Notes under the pieces: model-generated
Seen by the model: only the letters and a program-made list of their open reading frames with translations
The model's database searches: none
What the model was told of the DNA's origin: nothing
Program-made: the position numbers and the translations under genes
Source of the DNA: Malachius bipustulatus
Taxonomy: Eukaryota > Arthropoda > Insecta > Coleoptera > Melyridae
Direction of reading: 5' to 3'
Assembly: GCA_910589415.1 (NCBI GenBank)
Contig: OU342632.1
Span: 19,533,507 to 19,597,506 of the forward strand
DNA: 64,000 nucleotides
Shown here: positions 8,847 to 23,359 of the stretch, piece by piece
Layout of the letters: the number at the start of each line of letters is the position of its first letter
Position numbering within the stretch: position 1 is the stretch's first letter

Positions 8847-11800
8847 TATTATGACCTCTTGGAATATCAATGGAAATTCTTTTTATGCAGGGTATCCCCC
8901 AGCTCCAGCTCATTCGGGTCGGTCTCTGTGGGACACATGACACATGTGAGCCTTTTCCTATATCTTGAGGAGTTTTTGCTGTACATTGCCTTGAACTTTG
9001 AAAAATTGAAGTCTTATTTTTTTCTTCTCAGACAACCTAAAAATGCAGAGGTCACAGAATTCTGGAACAACTGAAGACATTATAATATGATTTATGTGGT
9101 ACTCTTCAAAAAAATGACGAAAGTATTTGCCAAAGATTTTTATTATCCTTAAAGAACACGATTACGATATTAAAAAAAAAAAACATTAACTGGTTTTCTT
9201 ATTCTAAATAAATAAAACCTTACCATTTTGATCAAAAATCGCACCATCAAAGAAACGCGGACCAATAAGCAGGAACTTTCATGTTGCACAATGTTTTACA
9301 GTGGCAGATTTACTGCTGCAAGAAAAGCCGTATTCTCTGATAAAACGGATATTCCTGATCATATTTAGTTTTTTCTTTAAAATCTTTTGAAATGCGATTA
9401 ATCACCACTACCTTTGTGATCATGATCCTTAATCCCCTTACTCCATCGAATCTGATGTGTTCTTTTGCTTTTGTTCGTTCTCTTTGTTAGTGTTGTTTTG
9501 ATTTGAAGAATATGACATATGAAAATAACATCATTTAATTCACCCATACATTTTCACAGATATCGTCTAGCATTGTCAATTAAATTAACTTAGAGACAGT
9601 CTAACTAGCTGTATAATTTAGGGGTGTATAAGTAGATGAGCAACATAAATGTAACAGAGTGCAACATGGTGGAACTTGAAATTTTTAGTTTTTAGTTCCA
9701 TTTTTAGTTTTAAAAATGCTGCTGTCAACACTACCTACTTATTGATCCAAGTTTATTGGTAGAGACTTTGCGCTGAAAAACTGAAAACATACAGAGATAA
9801 TAATAACTTGCAAAATTTTTAGTAATTTTCGATGACACAATTCAATTTTCAATCAACATGATCACTGTTAATACGCTTTGTTTAAGTGTACATCTTAAAA
9901 AAATCGTTATAATGTTTTTCTTGATTTAAAAGCAACCTGTACGATTGAAATCAAATTAAAAATGTCACATGTAATGTATAAAGTATACTTATAAAGACAC
10001 ATTTCAATTAAGAAACAGTGTAAAAGAGTATTGTGATTTGATTACACACGAATTTTCTCTATGAAAACTAACAGAGTAGTCTAAACATCCCACATAATGT
10101 TTTATATTTCATAAAAGCCAGAAATGGGAGCTCACGCTTCTCTATTATGAGAGATTTGTTTATAAATTGAAAACCGAATGAATTATGATTTTAATTGGCA
10201 GAAGTATGGGGAAAGGGGTTTCGGAAAAGAGCCCGGAATCAACTCTGATTTCATTTGAAGCCAGCCGTGATGAAAGCCTCTTTTTTACTAAATTTCTGTC
10301 ATTTTTTTACTGTCATTTATTTTACCCATTTCATGTTTTTTTGACTTATACCCCTTTCCCAATATATCCGCCAATTTTAGACATAAAAACAAAAAGAATT
10401 GAACTCTGTAAAACACGTGAAGTACACACTTATAGATTATGCACATACTTGAGAAATGTTTACTGAACTTTTATGATGCATGAGAGAACATACATTAACA
10501 ATTAGTCCGGCCTTTAGAAAAGTAACAAAACTTGACTTTGATTTAACATAAATATAATATGATCTAAATAGTAAAGTGGCCCTTTTTTGTACATCTAGAA
10601 AACTTAAGATTGTACATGTAGAAAAATGGTGTTTTACTGAAAAAAAAAATTGACAATACAAACACCTTCAAAGAAGGAATACTCTACATGCAGGAAATTG
10701 GAAAATTGTTCTTAAATCAGAAGGGGACAATTAGATTTTTAAGTTAGAAGTAGGTAACATTGTTTAGGTTGCTTTATTGCCCACGTTTCGACTTATTGAA
10801 GATAATATTGAATTGAAACAATGTTGTCAAATTCTTAAAACATACAAGTACATACCTACAAGAAGTAAGTTATAAGTTTCATTAGATTTCAAATTTATGG
10901 GAACAATGTAAGTTGCTTCATTAGAAACTACATAAATTTCAAATCTAATTCACTCCAAATAGTTCAATAATTACATAATATAAAAAAATAAATGTAATAC
11001 CTACCTAAGTCATACAACATAAAATATTACAGGTCAGGTATATTATAGGCGTTTACGTACAGGGGATGTAAATAAGTAACCTTTTACGTTACTTGAAAAG
11101 TTATTAAATTTAGAAAAGTGGATTAATTTCCAATCGAAATAAAAAATAACTCAACATTTTTCAAATATTATACTTCCATCAAAAAGAAAATTACAAAAAA
11201 TCCACAAAAAATATACCTAATTAACTAAATAATAATATAATGGCAAAATGACCTTCTTCCTTTTAAATCTCACTACATATTTCTTATCTGGCAAAGGTCA
11301 GATTACTGTCATGCTGAGAGGTGTGACTTTGCTGCTATGAGAAAATAGAGATTCAACTGAATCTATTTAATTTTCATGGATAATGCAGTAGAATCCGGTT
11401 TTAACTAAGCCGTCTGTCATAATACAAGCAAATCAGGGTATATGAATGCAAAAGGGGTATAAAAATATTACTTTATGAGATCAGTTTGTTGTAACAAACA
11501 ATTCTCTTCTAAAAAGATCAAAAAATATGTTATTTTCCAGCCACCAAGACTGGTTTGCTTTCCAATGCCAGCTGTTTTCTGAGCATTTCTATTCCAGCTC
11601 GAGTCTACATACTCAAAAAGCTTCACTACTACCACATATTATACATAAACTGTCACGAGAGGGGATTAATTCAACAATCAAGTAGAATGGGAGAAGTGAC
11701 GACCTCAAACTATAACTCTTTTTGGTAAATCACTGTTAACCAAGTCCTCTCATAGCAAGCCAATATCTCATAGCCACTTAAAATGGATTCTAATGCATAT

Positions 11801-13449
11801 ATTATACAGGTATCGAAAAATCAAATCCAGGGAGAGTAAACAAGCAAATGTGGCAGAAATAACACGCATAAGAATAGTCATAAGTGAACAAATGCAAGAT
11901 TTGATTTACCCTTACCTGTATAATAGTACATAGTTACCTATCTTATCTAATAAAAAACTACAAGCCGGAAATTGAAAAATTGTACAAAAAGTTCAAAATT
12001 TAACCCAAAACAAAAATTCCGCCCTCATAAAATAATATGTCCAACATTTAGCGTGCAATGTTATTAATGCAATAAAAACAGTCACTTCAGCAATAAAGCG
12101 ACCTAACCTGCAGATGAAAATTTTAATGTTACAAGCGATTAAAAAAAATTAAAGTAGAAAGGCCCATTTTTGAACTAACTACATACTGAAAGTAAAATAA
12201 AAAAAAATCACAGCATGATAATTTTTAACTGTAGGGACCGGAGTTGATATGCTTTATGCTTGGTTCCTGTCAGAACTTCAACATTGTAAATTTGTCAGAT
12301 CTATCTTATGTGGTCATTAAGGAAAAGCTGATAAAGTTTGAGCAATTTAACGGGTTGCTATTACCTTGTCCTAGTCCGTTATGGAGGTAATTTGGCCACT
12401 AAATTAAATCCACCTTTTAATTTCATAAATTTCAAGGGAAAGAGAGTCTCCCACATCCGAATTTACCAAAATTAATGAAAAGGAGTTAGTAATTCACGTT
12501 GGACAGGGAAATGGCAACTTAAATTGTGTTTCACTGAGGTTTTTTCTTTAAGGAAAATGACACATCAGGATCTGGCAATCATCTGACCCGAAGCTAAAGA
12601 ACTTGGTTAGTTCTTTTTTTAATTTAACATTCCCAAAAGTTTATTCGAGAGATTTTAGTGTTCGATAGAGTAGGGACTGTTTGTGAGGTTACAGCATCAC
12701 AGATTTCACAGCCGGTAAACATCTAACTTTGTCAAAATTGACGGTTTTATTTATTATAAATTATGCAGCTTTTTGTAACCACTGCCTTCCAAGCCCTTTT
12801 TTTTTAACTAGTGCAAAATAAACCGAAAATGAAGTGATGAAAGTTCAAACGTCTCTAACATCTAAACCTAACAAATAATAACTACAAAAAACTGGGATCG
12901 TTACTTTTGTCTCAATCAAATTAATTAATAATTTTACACCGTTTAGAAGCACTTATTTTTGACTACTGCCATTCAGGTGTATCGTTCTGTTTGATAAAAC
13001 AATTACGAAGGTTAAGGGCGTGTTCCTGAAATTTATTCATAAACGTATTCCATAAATAGATTACAAAATTGCCTAAAAAGATCACGTGGGACCGGAAACC
13101 TTAAAAAACCTAATCTAACATTCATATTATTTGAAAAGCCATTTTAATGCACATTCTGTATTAAAACTGGCAACATTGCCAGCAACTATTCAGTAATAGG
13201 GGCTAGCTGTCTTACTTTTAAAAGACCTTGTTGGAGAGAGAATTAATACTTTCGTTAGTCGTTACCCTGGCGCCATTTTTCACTGTTATTACCTTAATGC
13301 TACGAGTTACATTAATATATTTTATAAAATAATAACCTTAAAATTACTGCATTTAGCAACAGTGCACCAATTGGCATCTGTATCGGTCGAACTTCAACAG
13401 AGAGGTCCCTAATGTTAAAAATTACCTCACAACAAAAATTCGTCAATTT
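8847..13449. other. 4.6-kb intergenic stretch including the PRMT1 3' UTR
   Basis: AT-rich sequence without a supportable exon on either strand. A minus-strand AATAAA (TTTATT at 13032-13037) is the nearest canonical poly(A) signal for PRMT1 and would give a 3' UTR of about 410 nt. A short inverted repeat lies near 10875-10945. Small open frames here show no composition or motif that would support them. Confidence 0.5.
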
Positions 13450-14598
<1,149 letters not shown>

Positions 14599-15016
14599 TC
14601 AATTTAACCGCCAAAAAGAACCGGGGAACCGGTTAATTTTAGTTTGTGAAAAAAAAATTGAAGATTGTAAAAAGTCGCCTTACCTTCAGTCGCAATTGCT
14701 CCAAAGTAATAGTTTAGATCTGCTTAACGATGTTACGAACACTTATAAACTTCTGGGGTAGTTAAAACTGTAAAGTTATCAGCAATAAAACGCGGACAAC
14801 TATCAGCGTCCTTCACCTTACGAACGACAAGAAAAAGGTTTATTTATAGGTTAAGCTAAGCGAGAAATGTGGACAAGACAAAAATGTGAAATGTGGTATT
14901 GTTGCTATTGTTGAGGTTGAGATGGTAATGTGACATGACATGCGTAGTCAGTCATTATTCTTATTCTTTTACACCATTGCTATTGCTCCGAACACGGTGG
15001 TACTGCTAAATTTCAA

Positions 15017-15027
15017 TGCGCATGCGC
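15017..15027. promoter_or_regulatory. NRF1/Ewg-like palindrome
   Basis: TGCGCATGCGC is the core of the NRF1 recognition palindrome (insect homolog Erect wing). It stands out in AT-rich DNA, 467 bp upstream of the PRMT1 start codon. Assignment to PRMT1 or to a plus-strand transcript is inferred. Confidence 0.45.
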
Positions 15028-15090
15028 GTTATAAATTGAAATTCAAGTTTTGGTTGTGATAACTTTAATTAAATTTAAAAATTAACTGAC

Positions 15091-15108
15091 ATGGTGATCT
15101 CGGAAATG
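15091..15108 (+). other. Possible short first coding exon of an unidentified plus-strand transcript
   Basis: ATG followed by five codons (VISEM) and a consensus donor GTAAGAG, 64 bp downstream of the NRF1-like palindrome. No downstream exon could be linked, so this is only a candidate. Confidence 0.15.
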
Positions 15109-15481
15109 GTAAGAGATACAGATCGATTAAATTACAGAAAACTTGCACAATTCATGTAACTTTTTCGTATAATTACGCGTAAAGAATTCATTCTCTACGT
15201 TTGACGTAAATAAAGCGTAATAATGTAAACAATTCGTAAATAATGTAAATAATAGAAAATAAGGTTATGTAATACTTAATGTTGTTTTGTTTTTGTTTTG
15301 ATGTTTTGTATTGGAATCTCACCACTCCACACGATAGATTATGGTTGGCAGAAGTCAAAACTTTGCATTCTTTACATTCTTTACAATCTTAACCTTAAAA
15401 AAATCTATATAAAGAAAATCAATTAATTTTTTACCTTAAAGAAGATTCCTGTAAAAAATGAATGCTTTACCGGTAAAGAAT

Positions 15482-16314
15482 TAGGGAACCTGTATTACCG
15501 CTTACTAGGGTAGCGCATTCTCATTCTCACAAAAAGTTGGGAATGTCAAATTTGACTTAAAAAACGTCAGATTTTTTACGAGCGTACAACTGTCTAAAAA
15601 TTCACATATTTATTTGTTATTAAGTCTGCGTATTTTATAAAAATGGTAAACTTTTGATGCGTTAGAGGATGTTTTAACAATAAATGAGGGCTTTATTCTA
15701 CTTGTTCGCGTATCTTAAAGGTAACTTTCTTAATATTTTAAGCTCATTATTAGTCCTCTATCAATACTTACCTGTTACTGGGATTTTCCGGACAAAAAAT
15801 GCACCCAGCCCTATGAGCAGACAGTAGTTATGATTGCACAAAATATACGGAGCTCAGAATTTCCGTATTCCTGGAAGTTTGTCAGGTAGGTTTTATTACA
15901 TCTTGATGAATCTTATTTTTAGGAATCAGTATTGGTACTAAGATCACACCGTCATTTGTGTGTGTCTACCAAGATGCTTTTTCTCAATTACTACGTTAGA
16001 TATCGAGTTAAAAATTATACCCATGCAATACTCAAGTTCACAGCTTCGTATAGATCTTATAAACCGGTAATATGTTTGTAATAACCAATGTTATTGGTAA
16101 TAACCAATAACCCACTGAAAAAGGATTGCTCGATTTCTATTCGTGTTATTATTTTGCTTCATTTTTCAAACTCCGCTTTTTTCCACTTAATACCTGTGAC
16201 CAAATGTGCCAAAAATATGACATCCAGCTGTTCAAACATAACCGTGTTAAGTAAACGTCAACGAGTGAATGCGCTACCCTAGTACGCGTTAGTGTCGGTA
16301 GTGCAGGTTCCCTA
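15482..16314. mobile_element. About 830-bp DNA element with AGGGAACCTG termini
   Basis: Left end TTAGGGAACCTG...ACTAGGGTAGCGCATTC is mirrored at the right by GAATGCGCTACCCTAGT...CAGGTTCCCTAG. That gives about 50 bp of imperfect inverted terminal sequence. The interior is AT-rich, without a transposase. It lies between PRMT1 and DLST. Confidence 0.65.
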
Positions 16315-16644
16315 GTAAAGAATAGCGTAAAGAATAGAAGCGATATACGGCGGCACATCGACATCACTGGTTTTAAAAAAGTTTCACTTTATACAGTTGT
16401 CAACTTGAATGTCATTATCGTCCAAACTTCAATCAACTTTCAAAAAGTTTCCTCTCCGATCCCAAGTTTCAAGTTTCTTGAGTTGCTTTGCTTTGCTTTC
16501 CTTGTAGAACATGAATGAAGGGAAAAAGGTGGTGAATAATTAAGGGGGTTTTGACTGTGGTTGGTGGTAGGTTGAAAAATCAAGAAAATTATTGGATATC
16601 AAAGATATCGCCCTGTCAATATTGTTCTACCGTGAATTTTTAAA

Positions 16645-19600
16645 ATGATCATAATTTTGAGTTCCGGAACTCGTAACCTACCCCGAACATTTTGGAGAAC
16701 ATCCAAATATTTGGAAAGGACTTTTTATAATGTAAGTTACACAATCACGCATCTCCTTGCCAAGCGAAATAAACCTTTCAAAAACCGAGGCGGGCACTTC
16801 CTGCTGGGAACTGCAGCCTTGAAAAATTAATTGTTATGTAATATCAGTAGAATGATCCGAACTTTATATAACCTAATTTGTAGGGCAATCGACCAGGAAG
16901 GAATCTTTGCGGGCTAACAGCGAACTCTGGAAGAATATGTTTAGAACAGGCCAAGTCAGCAACAAAAAGGTGGTTTTCTCTCGAATGAAGCGAGTACAAC
17001 AAAAATAATTTCAGGTCAAATTTTAGGTGCAGCAAGAACACTTTCAATTTCCATAACGAAGTGAGATATTTCCGGCAGTCTGCAGCTTTGTTCGATGACA
17101 TAAAAACTGTAGCAGGACCACCTTTTCCAGACTCAGTTTCAGAAGGAGATATAAAGTAGGTATTCTCGGTAAACCTGCTGTTTAGTACGCCGAGTTCCCC
17201 TCTGCCAGTATCAGTATCCCCCTGCCACTTTCTCTGCTGGCGCCACGCTCGAATATTATTTACCTTAGAATCAGGTCATTGATCAGATTAGGTTTTTTTC
17301 ACCTGAAATTTCAAGATAATTTAAAAGAAACGTTAACAACGACCAATATATCCTGACTATTGCATGCAGAACGGTGTATAAAGGGTTGTATAAAATATGG
17401 CACCGCTGAAGGGATATCAGCTGATAAAGTGGTGTGCGGATACTGGAGGGGATGTCAGCGGACTAAACAGCAGCATAAGCGTATTCTCTAGACTTGAGCT
17501 TACAGAGTATGAGGCAGCAAGTTAGATCCTAGTCGTTTTTCGTTAGAACAATTTACAGGTCAAAACGAACGTCAGTTTAAAAGATCAATGAAGAAAGATG
17601 GGGTGTTGTCTCAATACTTTGATGGGTGACCAGATGGGAACCTCCATGATCTGTGCAGTACTTTTAGATGTAAATTTGATATATTTTACAAAAGTCTATA
17701 GTTGCAGAGCTCAGTATGTGCTGGCTAAATGGCTAGTAAAAGCTAAAATTCATAAACCGTAAGATGAAGAAAAAGCTCATTACTACAAGGCCAAACTACT
17801 AAAATGTTTGAATAGAGTTAGAGTATGAAATTTCGGATTTGAGTGTTACACACCTAGTTTTCTCGTTTCTAAGAGAGCATGCTCCTCAGTTCTTTATAAA
17901 AAATTCTTTATTTCTAATCGTTTATTCACCAATAAAACTGATTTTTCTTAAAAATGTTATTCTTGGTTAGAGCGAGTATCACAACGTCTCGACGGTTTGA
18001 CACTGATATTAGTGACCTAGCAGTTTGTGTTCTAGTAAAAGTTTTAGCCTTGTTCGCTCGATCTGATCGCACAATTTCTTCACCTGATCGGCCTGCCCTT
18101 AAGAGCGATCACTCGATTGTCTGTTTGAAATCTGGGACACCCTGTATACCCCCAAACATTACAAATTTACTTATTAGGGCTAGGGCCATCAAAGGAAAGG
18201 TTGACATCATTTTTTAATGTATTACGAAGTAATTTCTTAAATTTATTTTCCAGTTTTGGTTCTTTCTCTTATCAACAAAAACTTGCTTTGCACAAATCTT
18301 CCAAGCTAAGCCAGCCTAGGATCTAGTAGCATTGTCAGTTTGTTCTAACAGAACATAACATGTTATTATGTTATTATATTATTTACAAATGCTTAAAAAA
18401 TGTTCTCAACTATGTAATTTTTATTGATTCAGTGTAATAATTATTACATAAATGTATGGAGTAATTTCATTGTTATTGCATTGTTATTATATTGCTAAAT
18501 AAAAATTGCATAAGGTTTTAACTATTATGAGGTATAAAATGGAAAAATACAGGGTGTTGCATGAGATATCTACTGTTATACTCACTTGTGTTTATTCTGA
18601 ATGGGTCATTTAGGTTGAAAATATTCAAAAAATGGGAAAAATTTTATATGGTCCAGAAGCAAATCTACAGTATTTAAAGCAGACCTTCCAGAGTCCAGGT
18701 TATGTTATCATTTTCATTTTCATCATCGTTTTTTCCAAAAACTTCCAGATTTTCATTTTCAATCACTGATTTTAAAATGCACCGTGTTATCAAAATATTG
18801 GTCTGATATTGCTGGAAATAAATTATTCTCCATTATTGAAGAGGTAATTATCAATAAAAAATAAAAAGATCAAAAACTGTTCTCCATATTTTCAAAATTT
18901 GCAATTTCAAATCAGCAAACACTTCTTTTCTGGTGTAGAGGGTGTTGAAATTTGAAGATTTTTTCTTTATAGCTCCTTGAGGTTAGTCAAACTTTGGTCA
19001 CACAGGGTCAACCCATAGCTTACATTTTCAACAGACAGTAAAAATTAATGAAAATGAGAAATGATCCAAAATAAGCCAGATCCTGTTTTACCATTTCAAA
19101 AATTTGAATTTTATCTGGAAATACTTTTTTTTCAACCGTTTTCAGATTCAAAGAACTTATTGGAGACCAAAAAGTTTTTTAATAAAACAGAAAATTCACA
19201 TCGTATTTAAGAATCTACTAACGGCGCATTGCAAAAAACTTCAGGGAGAGAAATGGGAGAAATTCAGGGAAAAAATCTTCTCTTATAGTTTCTCACAACC
19301 ATTTGTCATGCCCAATGATGTAAGCCCTACAGCGCAACCTATCTCAAAAACTGAAGGAGACAAAAAAGTCGAATCCTCAAATTCGACATTTTAGGTAGAT
19401 CAGTAAAGAAGAGTGTTTGCTGACCTATATATTTATATAAACTTTAAGTCATGAAATCAAATAAGCCAAAGAACAACATAAGCCAAAGAACAACTCCCTT
19501 GTACATGATATTTGTACATGAACACCCTGTATAGATGGTTAATTAAATTATCTCAATTAGTTTTTGTGAAGGGATAATATTTTCTTTACATGGTAAAAGA

Positions 19601-22600
19601 GCTCTCTTTGTACAATTTTGTATCAAATAACTTGCATAGTAAATTAAATTAATGAATAAAATTAATAATAAATGTTGAAAGGATGTTCTAGTCCATATTC
19701 TGCAACACCCTGTATAAAACGTGTTGAATTGAATTAATTGAATTGCCAAATTGATCTTGGAGAATTTTATAATTAGCACATTAGTTAAGGTTTCAAAATA
19801 TTTACATTGACCTTTGTTGCCTTTAAGATTTCATTACCACTGTGTTGCTAAAAACTGTTCTTATCATCATTTATGCAAAAGTTACTATAAATATATATTT
19901 AAGGATTATTTTTTTTATTTGTAACTAAAAAAACTCTGCTGCTAGGGGCATTATGGAAAAATTATGGCTGTGATTGTTATGGATGTGAAATAAATTATGG
20001 AATTTTTAATAGCAGCTATATTTTATGTATAATCAATTTATTAACAATGCGTGTATTCTCAAAACTTTACTGCCCGGGTAAATCCAGTGGCACCCAGAAT
20101 TTTCTTCGCTTATAGAGTTATTCATTTGCATAATTTTATTATTTTTAGTACGGGACTGCATTTGACCATAATTAAAAAAAAAAGTATTAAAATCTTGTTA
20201 CTTTTTCTGCTGTACTAGATTTAATGAATATGCAAAATGATCCAAACGTCTTTTGTTAAATAGTCTGACAGTAAACGTTGTACAAAATACTAACAACACC
20301 CCCTTACCTGTCCCTGCCAGATTCAGCAAAAAGGTAGGTGATCATGTGGCAGAAGACGAGGTCGTGGCGGAGATCGAGACTGACAAAACCGCCATGCCGG
20401 TGCCTTCACCCGCTCACGGTGTCATCGAGGAGCTGCTCGTGGAGGACGGAGCCACCGTGAAGAACCAGCAGCCGTTGTTTAAGCTGCGCGTGACCGGTGC
20501 CGCACCCGCCAAGAAGGAAGAGGCGCCTGCCGCTAAGAAAGAGGAGCCCGCCGCCGCTCCACCCCCACCCAAGCCCGCCGCCCCCGCCGAAGGTACTAAA
20601 CCCGAGACACCGACACCGACACCGTCACCACCACCATCTAAACCAACACCACCACCAAAACCGGCAGGTAGGTTGGGGTATTGCTGGCATGAAGGGATTG
20701 TGATCAATGTTTGGTAGTTTTTTTTGCAATTCTGTTGTGAGCGTTTGTATTTCTTTTCTGTTTTTTGATTGGAATTTAAATTAGGAAAAAAATAAAAATA
20801 GGCAACATCATAACAGTGGGAAATGGGTCAATTTTTTGTTTTATTTGCTTAAAGGTTGGCTATGAATGTTACACATTTTCTTTGTTGCAAATTCTTGTTT
20901 TAATCCATAATATCGATTTCTTATATCAACTGAATCGGAGTGATTTATTACTTCTTGTAGTTTTAAGTAATTAATTTAACCATCATCATTAATAGCGTCC
21001 TTATTACCTACAGAAAAGAAAGCTGCACCGATGAGTGCTATTCCTGTAGCCGCGATACGTCACGCCCAATCTTTGGAAGCGGCGACTGTCAAAGTACCTC
21101 CTTCTGATCCCACCAAGGAGATTACCGGAACGAGAACAGAACAAAGAGTGAAAATGAACAGAATGCGTCTGAAGATCGCCCAGAGACTTAAGGAAGCCCA
21201 GAACGTCACTGCAATGCTGACAACTTTCAACGAAATTGACATGTCGTGAGTGGTTTTGTTTTGCTCCCTTAGATGAATCTGATCCATTTTTGTTCTATTC
21301 GATTTATTTTTGATCAGCTGATACGAATATCAAGATGAAAAATGGCAATAAGTAATTTAATCGCAAGAAAGAATTGTTCTATAAAAAAAATTGAGCTGTT
21401 TGATGATCTTTTAAGTAGTTATAGAAAAAATAGTGTCTTCTACTCATGGAGAATATGGAATCATAATCAAAAAATGTCTTCTTCAATAAAAAACTGCTCT
21501 GTATAAAATGCTATTGAAGATTCCTACATGACTGAAATAATTTGTTTGTTTAGGTATATGATGAACTTCAGAAAAGAACACCAAGAAGCGTTTACGAAGA
21601 AATACGGATTCAAATTGGGCTTCATGTCTGCGTTCCTGAAAGCTTCAGCTTACGCTTTACAAGATCAACCGACCGTCAATGCGGTGATTGATGAACATGA
21701 GATCATCTACAGAGATTACATCGACATATCTGTCGCGGTGGCAACACCTAAAGGCTTGGTCGTGCCGGTTCTGAGAAATGTACAAGCGATGAATTATGCC
21801 GAAATTGAGTCGGGCCTCAATGCTTTGGCACTTAAAGCTAGAAAAGGTAAGTTCGTCTATGTCGCCCTATACATTACAAAATGACAGTACACACATGAAA
21901 CTTCAGAATTCTTTTATTGCCATTAGAGAATGTAAATATGGCTGGTTGTTTTAAATTACAAAGGAATTTAATGTAAATAACAGTAAAGTTTTGATAAGAG
22001 TGTATGTTATGCATTTATTTACTAAAAAGATTTACAGCCAATATTATAAACGCTCATTAGGCTAACGGGCAGATTTCTGTGCTCGTTTTTGAAGCTAATA
22101 TCGACGTCAAATGACTTTTATTAACATTTTTGTAATTACTTTCGTGTCAAGAATAGATATATTTAAAATATTTCCACTTATACTTGATACCTTCTTCAGA
22201 AATGGCTACAGAAATCTGCCCGTTAACTTAATGAGCCTTTATAATACCAGCTGTTAATGATATAAATTTAAATATGCATACCCAAACTTGCAACCTAAAC
22301 AAAATGCCTGTTAGAGACTAAAAGAAAAATACTTTAATTAATACTTTTAAAAATAAAATTTGTAAAACTGTGTTACTTACATCTATCAATCACAAAAAAA
22401 TCAAATTATACATAAAAATTTCATCGCAACATATGAAAATTGTATCAATTCACAGCTTAACTCTTTCTTAGAAGTGATTTGATAAAACATGCGAACGGCT
22501 TTACTGTAAAATGTTTTTTTTTCTGTGTGCAGGCGAATTAGCTGTAGAAGACATGGACGGCGGTACTTTCACGATAAGCAATGGAGGAGTGTTTGGGTCT

Positions 22601-23290
22601 CTAATGGGTACTCCGATCATAAACCCACCACAATCCTCAATTTTGGGGATGCACGGAGTGTTTGAGAGGCCTGTGGCAATCAAGGGTCAGGTAATGAGTT
22701 AATTTTTTAGTTTTATTTACATTATTGGTGTCTAGACAACTCTTTTACATAAAACATGAACTAAGAATAAGTTCATTGTATAGATGAAGGAAACTGCGTT
22801 GTGACTTATTTTGTTGTTAATTAAATTATTCAACTTCAGAGACATTATTAATAGATTTTGCGATAATTTTTTCGAATTCAAGTCTGCAAATTGGTCTCTG
22901 AAATCTACTGCAGATACTTGGGCGAATTTGTTTTGTGAATTATTTGCCATATAAATTGTTGAATTTGGAAGAAGAAAATTGCGGTCCATTGTCGCTGTGA
23001 ATTATGTCAGGAATACAAAATCTTCAAAAAAACCAATTGGATTTTTTATGATACCTTCAACTTTTGTCTTATTATTAGTTATGTTGTAGTAATGAAGGCG
23101 TAAAAATTATTAGGTGTCTCTGTTTTGAAGTTTTATTAAGACGCATTTTTTTTAGGTTGTGATAAGACCAATGATGTACGTAGCACTCACCTATGATCAC
23201 AGATTGATTGATGGACGTGAAGCTGTTCTTTTCCTCAGAAAAATCAAAGGAGCCGTGGAGAATCCAAGCATTATTTTAGCTGGCCTTTAA
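16645..23290 (+). CDS. DLST: DLST, dihydrolipoyllysine succinyltransferase (E2 of 2-oxoglutarate dehydrogenase), eight exons
   Basis: Exons: 16645-16731, 16884-16969, 17015-17155, 20321-20667, 21014-21245, 21554-21846, 22533-22690, 23156-23290. All introns are GT-AG and phases agree; the total is 1479 nt, 492 aa. Known: DLST is the core of the mitochondrial 2-oxoglutarate dehydrogenase complex in the TCA cycle and transfers succinyl from lipoamide to CoA. Seen: an Arg-rich presequence (1-~75) ending VRYFRQSA; lipoyl domain ~85-160 with lipoylation site Lys127 in EIETDKTA; Pro-rich linker ~172-220 with [10 protein letters not shown]; catalytic domain from [13 protein letters not shown] onward with [11 protein letters not shown], and DHRLIDGR holding His463 and Asp467. 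No E3-binding domain is visible between linker and core, as in animal DLST. An in-frame TGA 12 nt upstream fixes the ATG. ATTAAA at 23354 may be the poly(A) signal. Confidence 0.95.
17156..18547. other. First part of the 3165-bp DLST intron 3
   Basis: AT-rich intron sequence with no exon-like frame between exons 3 and 4 that matches the lipoyl-domain junction, which is complete without additional residues. No gene seen in it. Confidence 0.6.
18548..19714. mobile_element. Probable DNA element(s) with TACAGGGTGTTGCA ends in DLST intron 3
   Basis: TACAGGGTGTTGCA at 18548 is matched by the inverted TGCAACACCCTGTA ending at 19714. A third related terminus, GAACACCCTGTA, lies near 19521-19532, so two nested or adjacent elements are equally possible. 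The interior is AT-rich without a transposase. Confidence 0.5.
22043..22246. mobile_element. About 204-bp MITE in DLST intron 6
   Basis: Inverted termini of about 38 bp: TATTATAAACGCTCATTAGG... on the left and its imperfect complement ending ...ATGAGCCTTTATAATA on the right. Both contain AACGGGCAGATTTCTGT. The middle is AT-rich. Confidence 0.75.
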
Positions 23291-23353
23291 ATGCTGCCAT
23301 TTACGGTTATAAGAAGTAATGTACAGTTGATTTTATGCATAATGTTACCCAAG

Positions 23354-23359
23354 ATTAAA
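23354..23359 (+). terminator. Candidate poly(A) signal ATTAAA for DLST
   Basis: Common variant hexamer 63 nt after the DLST stop codon. Confidence 0.4.

Noticed and set aside
15685..15720. Signal-peptide-like start followed by GTAACT
   Set aside because: It sits inside the inverted-repeat element at 15482-16314 and has no continuation.
20253..20320. DLST starting at the ATG at 20253
   Set aside because: Those codons precede a clear acceptor (CCTGCCAG at 20320). The true upstream exons at 16645-17155 restore the conserved lipoyl-domain start in phase.
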